Source: Nocardia vulneris
GTDB lineage: Bacteria; Actinomycetota; Actinomycetes; Mycobacteriales; Mycobacteriaceae
Reading direction: 5' to 3'
DNA length: 64,000 nucleotides
Assembly (NCBI RefSeq): GCF_001613425.1
Contig: NZ_BDCI01000017.1
Coordinates: 372,001-436,000 of the forward strand
The notes below the pieces were generated by a model that made no database searches, was not told the origin of the DNA, and was given only the letters and a program-made list of their open reading frames with translations. Of the stretch, positions 52,716-61,048 are shown piece after piece. Every line of letters starts with the position of its first letter. The stretch's first letter is position 1. Both the position numbers and the translations under genes were made by a program.

Positions 52716-53108
52716 ATGGGATTCGAGGATGTCGCGCGGGCGGCGCTGGTGCTGATCGGGGTGATCCACCTGCTGCCCGGCACCGTGGCGTTCGCCCCGC
52801 GCCGGGCCGCCGCGATGTACGGGACGCGCGCCGGTTCCCGCGACCTGGAGCTGCTGCTGCGGCATCGCGCGCTGCTGCTGGCGATGATCGGGGCGGGCAC
52901 CATCGCCGCGGCGTTCCTGGCGTCGATCCAGGTCGCCGCCATGATCGCGGTCGGCATCAGCATGACCAGCTTTCTCGCACTGGCCCTGAGCATCGGGCTG
53001 CGCGAGCTGACCGCCGCGACCAAACGCGTCTTCCGGATCGACGTGTTCGCGGTGGCCCTGCTCGCCGTGGCGGTACTCGTACTGGCGCTTACCGAGTGGG
53101 CGAGCTAG
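52716..53108 (+). CDS. Small four-helix membrane protein of unknown function
   Basis: 130 residues from ATG 52716 (MGFEDVARAALVLIGVIHLLPG). Four hydrophobic helices are evident, with a polar loop (RRAAAMYGTRAGSRDLELLLRHRA) between the first and second. I do not recognise a characterised family. It is divergent from the AraC gene. Its TAG lies in the palindrome CTAG shared with the stop codon of the convergent ligase gene. Confidence 0.7.
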   Translation: MGFEDVARAALVLIGVIHLLPGTVAFAPRRAAAMYGTRAGSRDLELLLRHRALLLAMIGAGTIAAAFLASIQVAAMIAVGISMTSFLALALSIGLRELTAATKRVFRIDVFAVALLAVAVLVLALTEWAS

Positions 53109-54493
53109 TCGGCATCACCTTGCGGCACAAAGATTTTCGCGAGAACCTGCCGGTCGAGTTTGCCGCGGGGCGTGCGCGGCAAACTGTCGAGCACCCGAAC
53201 CTGCACCGGAATGCTGGGGCTGGGCAACGTCGTGCGCAGATGCCGCCAGATTTCGTCCAGGCTCGGGGCGCTCGCGCCCACGACGATCGCGGCGGCGGGC
53301 GCCTCCCCCATCCGGGCGTCGGGGATACCGATACAGGCGGCCTCGGCGACCCCGGGCAGCGCGGTGAGCGCCGCCTCGATGGCGGCGGGCTCCACATTGA
53401 GTCCCGCCCGGATCAGCATCTCGCTGTCGCGACCGAAGAGCCGCAGGCGATTCCCCCGCACGGCGCCGCGGTCGCCCACCGTCATCCAGCCGTCCACCGG
53501 ACCACCGGCGATGCCGTCCGCGGTGAGATAGCCGTCGAAGAGCATGTCGCTGCGCACGAACACCAGGCCGTCCCGGATCTCCGCGTCGACGCCGTCGAAC
53601 AGCTCACCGGCCGAATTCTCGTCGGTGTCACCGAGTCCGCGATCGAACGAGACGAAGCTCAGCTCGGACGCGCCGTAGAAGTGCACGAGTTCCGCGTTCG
53701 GCAGCACCGCCTGCAGCGCCTGCCTGCCGGGACGCGGCCAGCGTGCCGCGGAGGACAGCACCTCCCGGACACCGGGCAGCGGCCCGGTACCGGAGCGCAC
53801 CACGTCCCAGGCGATGGTCGGCACCGAATACAGATGGGTCGCACCGTCGTTCAGCGCGGTCATGACCGGCCGCAGGTCCACGGTCGCGCCCCGGGTGAGC
53901 GCGTGCAGCGCCCCGTACAGGAAGTGCGTGTGGTCGAGCACGCCGGGCGCGGCGACCCGGTCTCCGGCGCCGATGTCGAAGGTGGCGTCGGAGCGGTCGA
54001 GGGTGGTGGCCCACGAGTTCTGGTCGCGGACGAACAGTTTCGGCGCGCCGGTGGTGCCGGAGGTGATGCCGACCAGCAATTCCGCGTCCGGGCGCGCCCG
54101 GCCCGACGGGCCCGTTCCCGCCAGCTCGGCGGCCGTCCGCACGGGACCGTCGAAGCCCATCTTCCGCAATCGCCGGTGCTGCCCGGCCGCGGCGACCACC
54201 GCGCCGGGCCGCGCGAGTTCGAGCACCGTCGCCAGTTGGCCGGGCATCAGGTGCCGGTGCAGCAGCACCACACTCACGCCGCAGTGACAGGCGGCCGTCA
54301 CGACCACCAGCGATTCGACATCCGACGTCGGCAGGACGGCAACCCGGTCCATGCCGTGCAGTCCGGCCGCGGTGCGGGTGACCCGCTCCCAGAACTCGCC
54401 GTAACCGACGCGCTCCTGGCCGGATTCGACGGCGATGGTCGCCGGGGCCGCGGCGGCGCGGCGCTCGATCCGCGCGGCGAGCAACTCACTCAT
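53105..54493 (-). CDS. AMP-forming acyl-CoA/acid ligase in biotin operon (distal)
   Basis: 462 residues. ANL-superfamily motifs: GITSGTTGAPKLF (phosphate loop), HFYGASELSF, VGDRGAVRGNRLRLFGRDSEMLIRAGLNVEP and the C-terminal lysine in RTPRGKLDRQVL. The enzyme activates a carboxylic acid as acyl-AMP and probably transfers it to CoA or a carrier. It is the last gene of the bioY-led operon; its start overlaps the bioN stop by 8 bases. Substrate unknown; biotin, a biotin precursor or a pimelate-like acid fit the context. Confidence 0.85.
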   Translation of the reverse strand: MSELLAARIERRAAAAPATIAVESGQERVGYGEFWERVTRTAAGLHGMDRVAVLPTSDVESLVVVTAACHCGVSVVLLHRHLMPGQLATVLELARPGAVVAAAGQHRRLRKMGFDGPVRTAAELAGTGPSGRARPDAELLVGITSGTTGAPKLFVRDQNSWATTLDRSDATFDIGAGDRVAAPGVLDHTHFLYGALHALTRGATVDLRPVMTALNDGATHLYSVPTIAWDVVRSGTGPLPGVREVLSSAARWPRPGRQALQAVLPNAELVHFYGASELSFVSFDRGLGDTDENSAGELFDGVDAEIRDGLVFVRSDMLFDGYLTADGIAGGPVDGWMTVGDRGAVRGNRLRLFGRDSEMLIRAGLNVEPAAIEAALTALPGVAEAACIGIPDARMGEAPAAAIVVGASAPSLDEIWRHLRTTLPSPSIPVQVRVLDSLPRTPRGKLDRQVLAKIFVPQGDAD

Positions 54494-55088
54494 CGTCCAC
54501 TCCTCTCGCCGCCAGTGCCTCGCCCATGGCGTCGGCGGTGCGCAACGCCCGCACCAGCACCGGTGTGGCCAGCGCCGTCATCGACCATTGCAGGCCCCTG
54601 GCCCGGCGTGCCTCGGCCACCTCGTGCACGATCCCGGCCAGCAACGGCACGCAGCGGATGGCCAGCGCCAGCAGCAGCCCGATCCGTTCCGGGTCGACGC
54701 CGATCCGGCGCAGCGGCCCGAGCGCGCGGGTCACGGTGTCGAGCAGGTCGGTCACGCGGGTGGTGAGGGTGACGAGCGCCGCGAGCGCCACCGAGATCAG
54801 CAGCACGCCGCACACCACCACCGCCCGCGCCGGTGCGGTGATCAGCACCTGGAAGACGGCGATGATCAACAGCATCCACACCACCGGTCGCAGCTGCGCC
54901 ACCGCGACGCGCCACGGAATGCGCGCCAGCGCGAACAACCCGGCCACCGCCAGCGCGGCCAGACCGACCTGAATCGGACTGCGCAGCAACACCGTTGCCG
55001 CGACGATCGCCGCGATCAGCAGCAGCAGCTTCGCGCCCGCGGGCAGCCGGTGCAGCAGCGAGTCCCCCGGCCGGTACAGCCCGATCAT
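54486..55088 (-). CDS. bioN: ECF transporter transmembrane coupling protein BioN (EcfT)
   Basis: 200 residues with four to five helices. Both Ala-Arg-Gly coupling motifs of EcfT proteins are present in the C-terminal third: EARRARG and EALAARG. It couples the ATPase BioM to the substrate-capture protein BioY. Its start overlaps the bioM stop by 4 bases. Confidence 0.9.
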   Translation of the reverse strand: MIGLYRPGDSLLHRLPAGAKLLLLIAAIVAATVLLRSPIQVGLAALAVAGLFALARIPWRVAVAQLRPVVWMLLIIAVFQVLITAPARAVVVCGVLLISVALAALVTLTTRVTDLLDTVTRALGPLRRIGVDPERIGLLLALAIRCVPLLAGIVHEVAEARRARGLQWSMTALATPVLVRALRTADAMGEALAARGVDDE

Positions 55089-55765
55089 TCGACCAGCGCC
55101 CGATAGGCGGGCACCGCGGCCGCGGGTGTTCCGTCGAACGCCACCAGACCGTCGTCGATCACGATGACCCGCTCGAAACCCTCCAGCAGCGCGAGCTGAT
55201 GGGTCACCACGATCACCTGCTGGTCCATCGCGTCCAGCGCGGCGGCGACCACCCGCGCATTGCGCAGGTCGAGCAGCGTGGTCGGTTCGTCGGCGATGAT
55301 CACCTCCGGCCTGCGGATCAGCACCGCGCCCAGCGCGAGCAGTTGTTTCTGCCCGCCGGACAACAGGTGCGAGGGATGATCGGCATGCTGATCGAGCCGG
55401 AAGCGCACCAGCATCTCCTGGACGCGCGCCGCCACCTCCGCCTTGTTCAGGCCGGATCGGCGCAGCGAGAACGCGAGATCCTCGGCCACCGTGGGCATCA
55501 CGATCTGAGTGTCCGGATCGGTGAACACGAAGCCGACCTTGCGCCGCACCTGCGCGCCCTTGCGCGCGACATCGACGCCATCCACCGTCACCGTGCCCGA
55601 GGTCGGCGTGAGCAGGCCGTTGATCATGCGGGCCAGCGTCGATTTACCGGACCCGTTCGCCCCGATGATGCCGACCCGGCGCTCGGTGATGCGCAGATCG
55701 ATGCCGCGCAACACTTTTCGCTCGCCGAACGCATGCCCGACCTTGTCGAACCGGATCTCACTCAC
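55085..55765 (-). CDS. bioM: ECF transporter ATPase BioM (EcfA)
   Basis: 226 residues from GTG 55765. Walker A is GANGSGKST, the signature LLSGGQKQLLALG, Walker B VIIADEPTT and the switch histidine VVTHQ. It has the size and layout of BioM/CbiO-type ECF ATPases. One ATPase gene is present, as usual for biotin systems, so it probably works as a homodimer. The start sits just after a duplicated 17-bp segment. Confidence 0.92.
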   Translation of the reverse strand: MSEIRFDKVGHAFGERKVLRGIDLRITERRVGIIGANGSGKSTLARMINGLLTPTSGTVTVDGVDVARKGAQVRRKVGFVFTDPDTQIVMPTVAEDLAFSLRRSGLNKAEVAARVQEMLVRFRLDQHADHPSHLLSGGQKQLLALGAVLIRRPEVIIADEPTTLLDLRNARVVAAALDAMDQQVIVVTHQLALLEGFERVIVIDDGLVAFDGTPAAAVPAYRALVE

Positions 55766-55799
55766 GACTGCGCCTCACTCACGACTGCGCCTCACTCAC
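55766..55799. repeat. 17-bp tandem duplication at the thiolase-bioM junction
   Basis: GACTGCGCCTCACTCAC occurs twice, at 55766-55782 and 55783-55799. On the minus strand each copy supplies GTGAGTGAG. The promoter-distal start now lies 34 bases from the thiolase stop, whereas the outermost copy overlaps that stop as GTGA. Confidence 0.9.
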
Positions 55800-56923
55800 G
55801 CCACCCGCTCCACCAGCATCGCGATCCCCTGCCCGCCGCCGATGGCGCAGGCCGCCAGGCCGAGCGCCGGACCATCCGGGCACAGCATCTGACTCGCCAA
55901 CCGCACCAGCAGGATCGCGCCGGACGCGCCCCAGGGATGACCCATCGCGATCGCCCCGCCCTGCGGGCAGATCGTCGATTCGTCGAGGCCGAGCTCGTCC
56001 GACACCGCCAGCACGACCGACGCGAACGCCTCGGTGATCTCGACGATCCCGAGATCGGCGATGCCGACACCGGTGCGCCGCAACAGCTTCCGGATCGCGG
56101 GCACCGGCCCGAGCCCCGGATGGGCCGGATCGGACCCCGCCACCGCGGACCCGAGGATCCGCAGCGCGGGCAGTCCCGCCGCACCCGCCGCGGTGGTCAC
56201 CGCGACCACCGCGGCCCCGTCGGAGATCCCGCACGAGTTGCCCGCGGTGGCCGTGCCGTCGGCGCCGAAACTGGGGCGCAGCCGCGCGAGTCGCGCCTCG
56301 GTCAGGCCCGCCCGAATCCGCTCGTCGCGCCGGACGTCGCCGATCGGTACGAGTTCGGCCGAGAAGTCCGCGGCCGCGGCGGCGCTGTGCGACCGCGCCG
56401 CGTAGGCGTCCTGCCGCTCGCGGCTGATCCCGCGCACGCGCGCGAGGTCGTCGGCCGCGGCCCCCATGTCAGGGTCGGGAAAGCCCTGCGGCGCAAAGGG
56501 AGCACGGGTGTAGCGCACCGGTTCGGCGGCCCCGTCCGGCGGCCAGAACCGCCACGGCGCGGTGCTCGCCGACTCGACACCGCCGGCCAGGATCAGCTCG
56601 TCGGCCCCGCTCTGCACCCGCAACGCCGCCTGCATCACCGCGTCCAGCCCGGACCCGCACTGCCGGTCGACGGTGACGCCGGGGACCTCGGTACCGAAGC
56701 CGGCCGCCAGCGCCGCGATCCGGGCCGGATCGCCGCCCGGCCCGAGGCAATTGCCGAGCACGACGTCGTCGATCTCGGCGTCGATCCCGGCCGCGCGCAA
56801 GGTCGAGTGCACCGCCCGCAGTACGGGCGCGGCGAGCTCGGTCGTGGTCAGGGTGGCGAACCCGTGCCCGGCGTTGCCGATCGGTGTGCGCCGCGGCGCG
56901 ACGAGGACGGGTCGGGGGTTCAT
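55796..56923 (-). CDS. Thiolase-family enzyme in biotin operon
   Basis: 375 residues. The acyl-carrying cysteine lies in VDRQCGSGLDAV, the active-site histidine in GHPWGASGA and the second cysteine in LAACAIGGGQG. These are the three signatures of degradative and biosynthetic thiolases. It overlaps the upstream ligase stop by 4 bases. It should cleave or form a 3-ketoacyl-CoA, acting with the acyl ligases. The acyl chain is unknown. Confidence 0.9.
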   Translation of the reverse strand: MNPRPVLVAPRRTPIGNAGHGFATLTTTELAAPVLRAVHSTLRAAGIDAEIDDVVLGNCLGPGGDPARIAALAAGFGTEVPGVTVDRQCGSGLDAVMQAALRVQSGADELILAGGVESASTAPWRFWPPDGAAEPVRYTRAPFAPQGFPDPDMGAAADDLARVRGISRERQDAYAARSHSAAAAADFSAELVPIGDVRRDERIRAGLTEARLARLRPSFGADGTATAGNSCGISDGAAVVAVTTAAGAAGLPALRILGSAVAGSDPAHPGLGPVPAIRKLLRRTGVGIADLGIVEITEAFASVVLAVSDELGLDESTICPQGGAIAMGHPWGASGAILLVRLASQMLCPDGPALGLAACAIGGGQGIAMLVERVA

Positions 56924-58041
56924 GCCAGCAAGTCTTTCAGCTCACCCCGAGCCACCTTGCCACTAGCCGTGCGCGGCAGCGCGGGCAGCGGCACCCAGCG
57001 CCGCGGCATCGCCTCTTTCAGCAGCACCCGGCGGGCGTGCGCGCGCACCGCGCCGATGCCCACATCGCCGTCGAGTTGCACTGCGGCCGTGACGATCTCG
57101 CCGAGCACGGCATGCGGTGAGCCGATCACCGCGACGGCGGCCACCCCGTCGATCGCGCCGAGCACCCGCTCGACGTCCTCCGCGAGCACGGTGGTGCCGC
57201 CCACGTTGATCGCGGACTCGCCCCGGCCCCGCACGGTGAGCTCGCGCTCGGGTCCGAGCTCCGCGAGATCGCCGACGCCGAACCACTCCGGCGCGCCGAG
57301 CACCCGATACGGCGTGCGCACGTACAGCAGTCCGGCACGGATCTCGGCCTCGACACCGTCGAGCAGGCGCAGCGGCTCCGGCACCCGGCGGGCCGCGACG
57401 AGCGACACCTCGGCGGAGCCGTAGTACTCGATCAGCGTGCGGCCCGCCGCCGCGGCACGGGCACCGTCGTCCAGGGCGATACCCGCGACGATCGCCGTCC
57501 GTAGCGCGGGCGCGCGGCCCACCACCTCGCGCAACACCGCGGGCACCGCGTGCACCACCGTGGCGCGCGCCGGATCGTCGGTCACGCAGGCCCCCAGCCA
57601 CAGCGCGTGCAACGCGGCGAACAGGTGCATGGTCGCGTACAGCGGGCCGGTGAGCAGCACCCGGTCCGCGGCGGTGACGCCGGTGATCGCGGTGAACTCA
57701 GGGAAGCTGTCGTACCAGGACGCGGCGGTCCTGGCGAGCGGCCGCGGCCGGCCGGTGGACCCGGAGGTGGTCACCAGCAGAAAAGCCGAGGCCGGAAGAT
57801 CGGTGCGCGCCGGGCGGGCGGCGGGATTCTCGACGAACACCGGCACGCCCCGCCGTGCGGCCGCGCAGACACAGATCAGCGCGTCCGGCACGTCGAGCGC
57901 CGACGCGTCGTAGCTCGTCGCGCCCGGATGCCGCTCGATCCACTGCTCGATCGCCCGGTCCAGTTCGGCGTACGTGTAAGTGCGGCCGTCGAATTCGATG
58001 GCGGGCCGAGCACCGGAGCCACCGAGCTCCGGATCACGCAC
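56920..58041 (-). CDS. AMP-forming acyl ligase in biotin operon (proximal, compact)
   Basis: 373 residues, short for the family because most of the N-terminal subdomain is reduced. The catalytic elements remain: LVTTSGSTGRPRP, LIEYYGSAEVSL, GVGDLAEL, GRGESAINVGG and RTASGKVARGEL. It starts at GTG 58041, overlapping the bioY stop by 8 bases. It should activate a carboxylate whose transport or use is tied to BioY. Confidence 0.85.
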   Translation of the reverse strand: MRDPELGGSGARPAIEFDGRTYTYAELDRAIEQWIERHPGATSYDASALDVPDALICVCAAARRGVPVFVENPAARPARTDLPASAFLLVTTSGSTGRPRPLARTAASWYDSFPEFTAITGVTAADRVLLTGPLYATMHLFAALHALWLGACVTDDPARATVVHAVPAVLREVVGRAPALRTAIVAGIALDDGARAAAAGRTLIEYYGSAEVSLVAARRVPEPLRLLDGVEAEIRAGLLYVRTPYRVLGAPEWFGVGDLAELGPERELTVRGRGESAINVGGTTVLAEDVERVLGAIDGVAAVAVIGSPHAVLGEIVTAAVQLDGDVGIGAVRAHARRVLLKEAMPRRWVPLPALPRTASGKVARGELKDLLA

Positions 58042-58618
58042 GGATCAGCCCGGGGTACGCGCGGTGCACGCCCTTCGCGACGATCGAGGCGACGACGACC
58101 TTGGCCAGGTCGCCGGGGATGAACGCGAAGTTGGTCGTGATCGCGTGCCGGATGTCGAGGTCGGTCCGCAGCAGCAGGCCGAGGGTGCCGAACAGGTAGA
58201 TCACCACGAGGCCGCCGAGCGCGTTGATCAGCAGCCCGAGCACGAGCGGGTACTTCGGCAGAATGCGCGCGGTCAGCAGGCCGATGACCAGTGCGGCGGG
58301 AATCCAGCCGACCAGGTATCCGGCGCTCGGCCCCGCCAGCGCGGTCAGTCCGGTGCGCCCACCGGACAGCAGCGGCAGTCCGATCATGGTCAGCGCGAGG
58401 AAGACCACCACCGCGGCGGTGCCCTTGCGTGCCCCGAGCACCGCGCCCGCCAGGATCACGCCCAGCGTCTGTACCGTGATCGGCACACCGCTGAAGCCGA
58501 CCGTGATGGCGCCGGGCAGACCCATCGCCGCGATCAGCGCCGCGAAGACCGCGATCTGCGCCATGTCCCGCGCGGAAATTCCGACCCTCGACCTCCGAGG
58601 GTCCTCGACACCGTCCAC
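58034..58618 (-). CDS. bioY: Biotin-specific S component BioY
   Basis: 194 residues from GTG 58618 behind GGAGG. Six helices with the BioY pattern FSGVPITVQTLGVILAGAVLGARKG, GPSAGYLVGWIPAAL and FAFIPGDLAKVVVAS. It captures biotin and works with the BioM-BioN energy module encoded three genes downstream. First gene of the operon, directly after the TTGAAC palindrome. Confidence 0.93.
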   Translation of the reverse strand: MDGVEDPRRSRVGISARDMAQIAVFAALIAAMGLPGAITVGFSGVPITVQTLGVILAGAVLGARKGTAAVVVFLALTMIGLPLLSGGRTGLTALAGPSAGYLVGWIPAALVIGLLTARILPKYPLVLGLLINALGGLVVIYLFGTLGLLLRTDLDIRHAITTNFAFIPGDLAKVVVASIVAKGVHRAYPGLIRA

Positions 58619-58637
58619 GATTTCCTCCGCTAGCGAC

Positions 58638-58652
58638 TTGAACGACGTTCAA
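58638..58652. promoter_or_regulatory. BioQ-like operator palindrome
   Basis: TTGAACGACGTTCAA, perfect except for its central base, 20 bases before the bioY start. It contains TGAAC-N3-GTTC, very close to the TGAAC-N3-GTTAC motif bound by the TetR-type biotin repressor BioQ of corynebacteria. Confidence 0.7.
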
Positions 58653-58731
58653 GATAGCAGGCGCCGCATCGCTTCCGGACCCCACTCCGCCCGCGGTCGC
58701 AGGCCAGGCGGCCCGGGCTCAGCTGCTCGCA

Positions 58732-58797
58732 GTCGCCGACTCAGCCCCGCGCGGTCGCCGACTCAGCCGCGCGCGGTCGCCGACTCAGCCGCGCGCG
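58732..58797. repeat. Three 22-bp tandem repeats
   Basis: Units start at 58732, 58754 and 58776, each GTCGCCGACTCAGCC plus a C/G-only tail of 7 bases. The unit starting at 58776 contains the stop codon of the DUF2277 gene. Confidence 0.85.
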
Positions 58798-59054
58798 CGG
58801 ATCCGCGCCTGCACCTCGGGCCTGCGCAGCGGCGGCACCGACTTCGGCGGGACCTTGCGATCGGGCAGTTGATCCAGCAGCCGGGTGGTGATCGCCGCGA
58901 TCTCGGCGACGGCCGCGTCGACCGCGGGTTTCGTCGTGGCGGAGATGCTGGACAGTCCGCCGACCTTACGCACGTACTGCAATGCCGCGGCCTGGATCTC
59001 CTCCGGTGTCGCGGCAGGTTCCAGCCCCCGGAGGGCGGTGATGTTTCGACACAT
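58785..59054 (-). CDS. DUF2277 family protein
   Basis: 89 residues from ATG 59054. The opening MCRNITALRGLEPAATPEEI and the following AALQYVRKVGG match DUF2277, a small helical cytosolic family of unknown role that is frequent in actinobacteria. The C terminus (RRPEVQARIRARG) is Arg-rich and its stop lies within the 22-bp repeats. Confidence 0.85.
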   Translation of the reverse strand: MCRNITALRGLEPAATPEEIQAAALQYVRKVGGLSSISATTKPAVDAAVAEIAAITTRLLDQLPDRKVPPKSVPPLRRPEVQARIRARG

Positions 59055-59143
59055 ACCCCGAGGCTAATCCGCCCCACCGACACCGCGCGGCCCGAACGCG
59101 TCGATCGCCGGGATCCCCGGAATAAGCGCAGGTGGGCAGTAGT

Positions 59144-61027
59144 GTGACCGACGCACGCACCCGACCTCGCCGGACCCGATCGGAGGCCGAGCTGAACGCG
59201 TCACGAGACTGGAGCGACGAACTGGTCGCGTCCACGCAGTGGGTGCTCCTCGCGTCCGCGCTCACCGGCCTGGTCTTCCTGATCGTCGTGACCGTGCTGC
59301 TGCGGATCACCACTTGGGGACGGCACTTCCGGCGGACCACCGGCGGGTTCTTCCGCGGTCGGACCGCCTGGCGCACGATCCCGCTCGCCGGGGTGTTGCT
59401 GATCATCGCCGTGCTCTCGGTCCGGGTGAAGGTGCTGCTCTCCTATCAGGGCAACGACATGTTCTCGGCCCTGCAGAACGCCGCCGGGGCGCTCGGCCGC
59501 GGCGACAGCGCCGCCTTGGCCGACGCCGAGCACGCGTTCTGGCATTCGCTGCTCGTCTTCGCCGTGCTCGGCATCCTCGACGTGGTCCGCACCCAGCTGG
59601 ACTTCTACCTCGGGCAACGCTTCGAAATCCGGTGGCGCCGCTGGCTGACCGAACGGATGACCAGCGAATGGATCGACGGCCGGGCCTATTACCGCACCCG
59701 GTTCATCGATGCGCCGATCGACAACCCGGATCAGCGGATCCAGCACGACGTGACCGAGATGACCGGCCGCGCGCGGTCGTTGTCGCTCGGGGCGGTCACC
59801 TCGGTGGTGTCGGTGGTGTCGTTCACCAGAATCCTGTGGGATCTGTCGGGGACGCTGACCCTCTTCGGCGTCGAGATCCCCAAGGCCATGGTGTTTCTGG
59901 TCTACCTGTACGTGCTGGTGGTCACCGCGGTCGCCTTCTGGATCGGCCGCCCGCTGATCGGCCTCGGCTTCCGCTACCAGGCGGTGACCGCGAACTTCCG
60001 CTACGCCCTGGTCCGGCTGCGCGACAACGCCGAACGGGTGGCGTTCTATCGCGGCGAGCAGACCGAACAGCGGGGCCTGCGCGCGCTTTTCGCCGAAGTA
60101 CTGCTGGTCTATCGCCGCCTGGTCCGGCTGACCACCCAGTTCATCGGCTGGAACCAGGCCGCCAGCGAGGTGGCCGTGGTGTTCCCCTGGCTGCTGCAGG
60201 CCCCGCATTTCTTCAGCGGGACACTGACACTCGGCGACGTGCAGCAGACCGGAACGGCCTTCGGCCAGATCCAAGGCGCACTGTCGTATTTCCGCAACAG
60301 TTACAGCGAGTTCGCGGTGCTGCGGGCCACGTTGCTGCGGCTCGACGGTCTCGTGACGGCGAGCGAGCAGGCCCGGAAACTGCCGACGCTGCCGGTCCAG
60401 ATCACCGACGACACAGTGGAACTCACCGATATCGAGGTGCGCAAACCGGACGGCACCATCCTGATCGAGGGCTTGAATCTGCGCCTGCGCGCCGGTGACG
60501 CGGTGGTCGTCAAAGGACTGTCCGGCAGCGGCAAGACCACCCTGATGCGCGCGCTGGCCGAAATGTGGCCCTACACAGACGGTCTCGTCGGAAAGCCGGA
60601 AACCCCCGGCACACTGTTCATCGCCCAGCTGCCGTACCTGCCGCTGGGCCCCTTGCGCGCGGCCGTCACCTATCCCGCGGCGCCGGACAGTGCGCCCGGC
60701 AAGGCTGTCGCCGACGCCCTGCACAAGGTCCAACTCGGCCATCTGGCAACAAGATTGGACGAGGACGCCGACTGGTCGAACATCCTGTCCCCCGGTGAGC
60801 AGCAGCGGCTGGCCTTCGCGCGACTGCTGCTGATCCGGCCGCGGGCCGCGTTCCTGGACGAGGCGACCTCGGCGATGGACGAGGGCTTGGAGTTCGCGCT
60901 CTACACCCTGCTCCGCGCCGAGCTGCCCGAGCTGATCCTGGTGAGCACCGCGCATCGCAGCACGGTCGATCAGCATCACGACACCCGGCTGGAGCTGGCC
61001 GGCGGCGGCCGCTGGTCCTACGGGTAG
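59144..61027 (+). CDS. SbmA/BacA-like ABC transporter (Rv1819c type)
   Basis: 627 residues from GTG 59144, seven bases after AGGTGGG; GTG 59132 is an alternative. About six helices with the SbmA/BacA pattern WRRWLTERM, AYYRTRFIDAPIDNPDQRI and VTEMTGRARSLSLGA, then an ATPase domain with Walker A GLSGSGKTT, signature LSPGEQQRLAFARLL and Walker B AAFLDEATSAMDEG. Mycobacterial Rv1819c of this family imports cobalamin and hydrophilic peptides. It lies beside the biotin operon but is transcribed away from it. Confidence 0.9.
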   Translation: MTDARTRPRRTRSEAELNASRDWSDELVASTQWVLLASALTGLVFLIVVTVLLRITTWGRHFRRTTGGFFRGRTAWRTIPLAGVLLIIAVLSVRVKVLLSYQGNDMFSALQNAAGALGRGDSAALADAEHAFWHSLLVFAVLGILDVVRTQLDFYLGQRFEIRWRRWLTERMTSEWIDGRAYYRTRFIDAPIDNPDQRIQHDVTEMTGRARSLSLGAVTSVVSVVSFTRILWDLSGTLTLFGVEIPKAMVFLVYLYVLVVTAVAFWIGRPLIGLGFRYQAVTANFRYALVRLRDNAERVAFYRGEQTEQRGLRALFAEVLLVYRRLVRLTTQFIGWNQAASEVAVVFPWLLQAPHFFSGTLTLGDVQQTGTAFGQIQGALSYFRNSYSEFAVLRATLLRLDGLVTASEQARKLPTLPVQITDDTVELTDIEVRKPDGTILIEGLNLRLRAGDAVVVKGLSGSGKTTLMRALAEMWPYTDGLVGKPETPGTLFIAQLPYLPLGPLRAAVTYPAAPDSAPGKAVADALHKVQLGHLATRLDEDADWSNILSPGEQQRLAFARLLLIRPRAAFLDEATSAMDEGLEFALYTLLRAELPELILVSTAHRSTVDQHHDTRLELAGGGRWSYG

Positions 61028-61048
61028 GGTCGCCGCCGGCCAGGCGGG

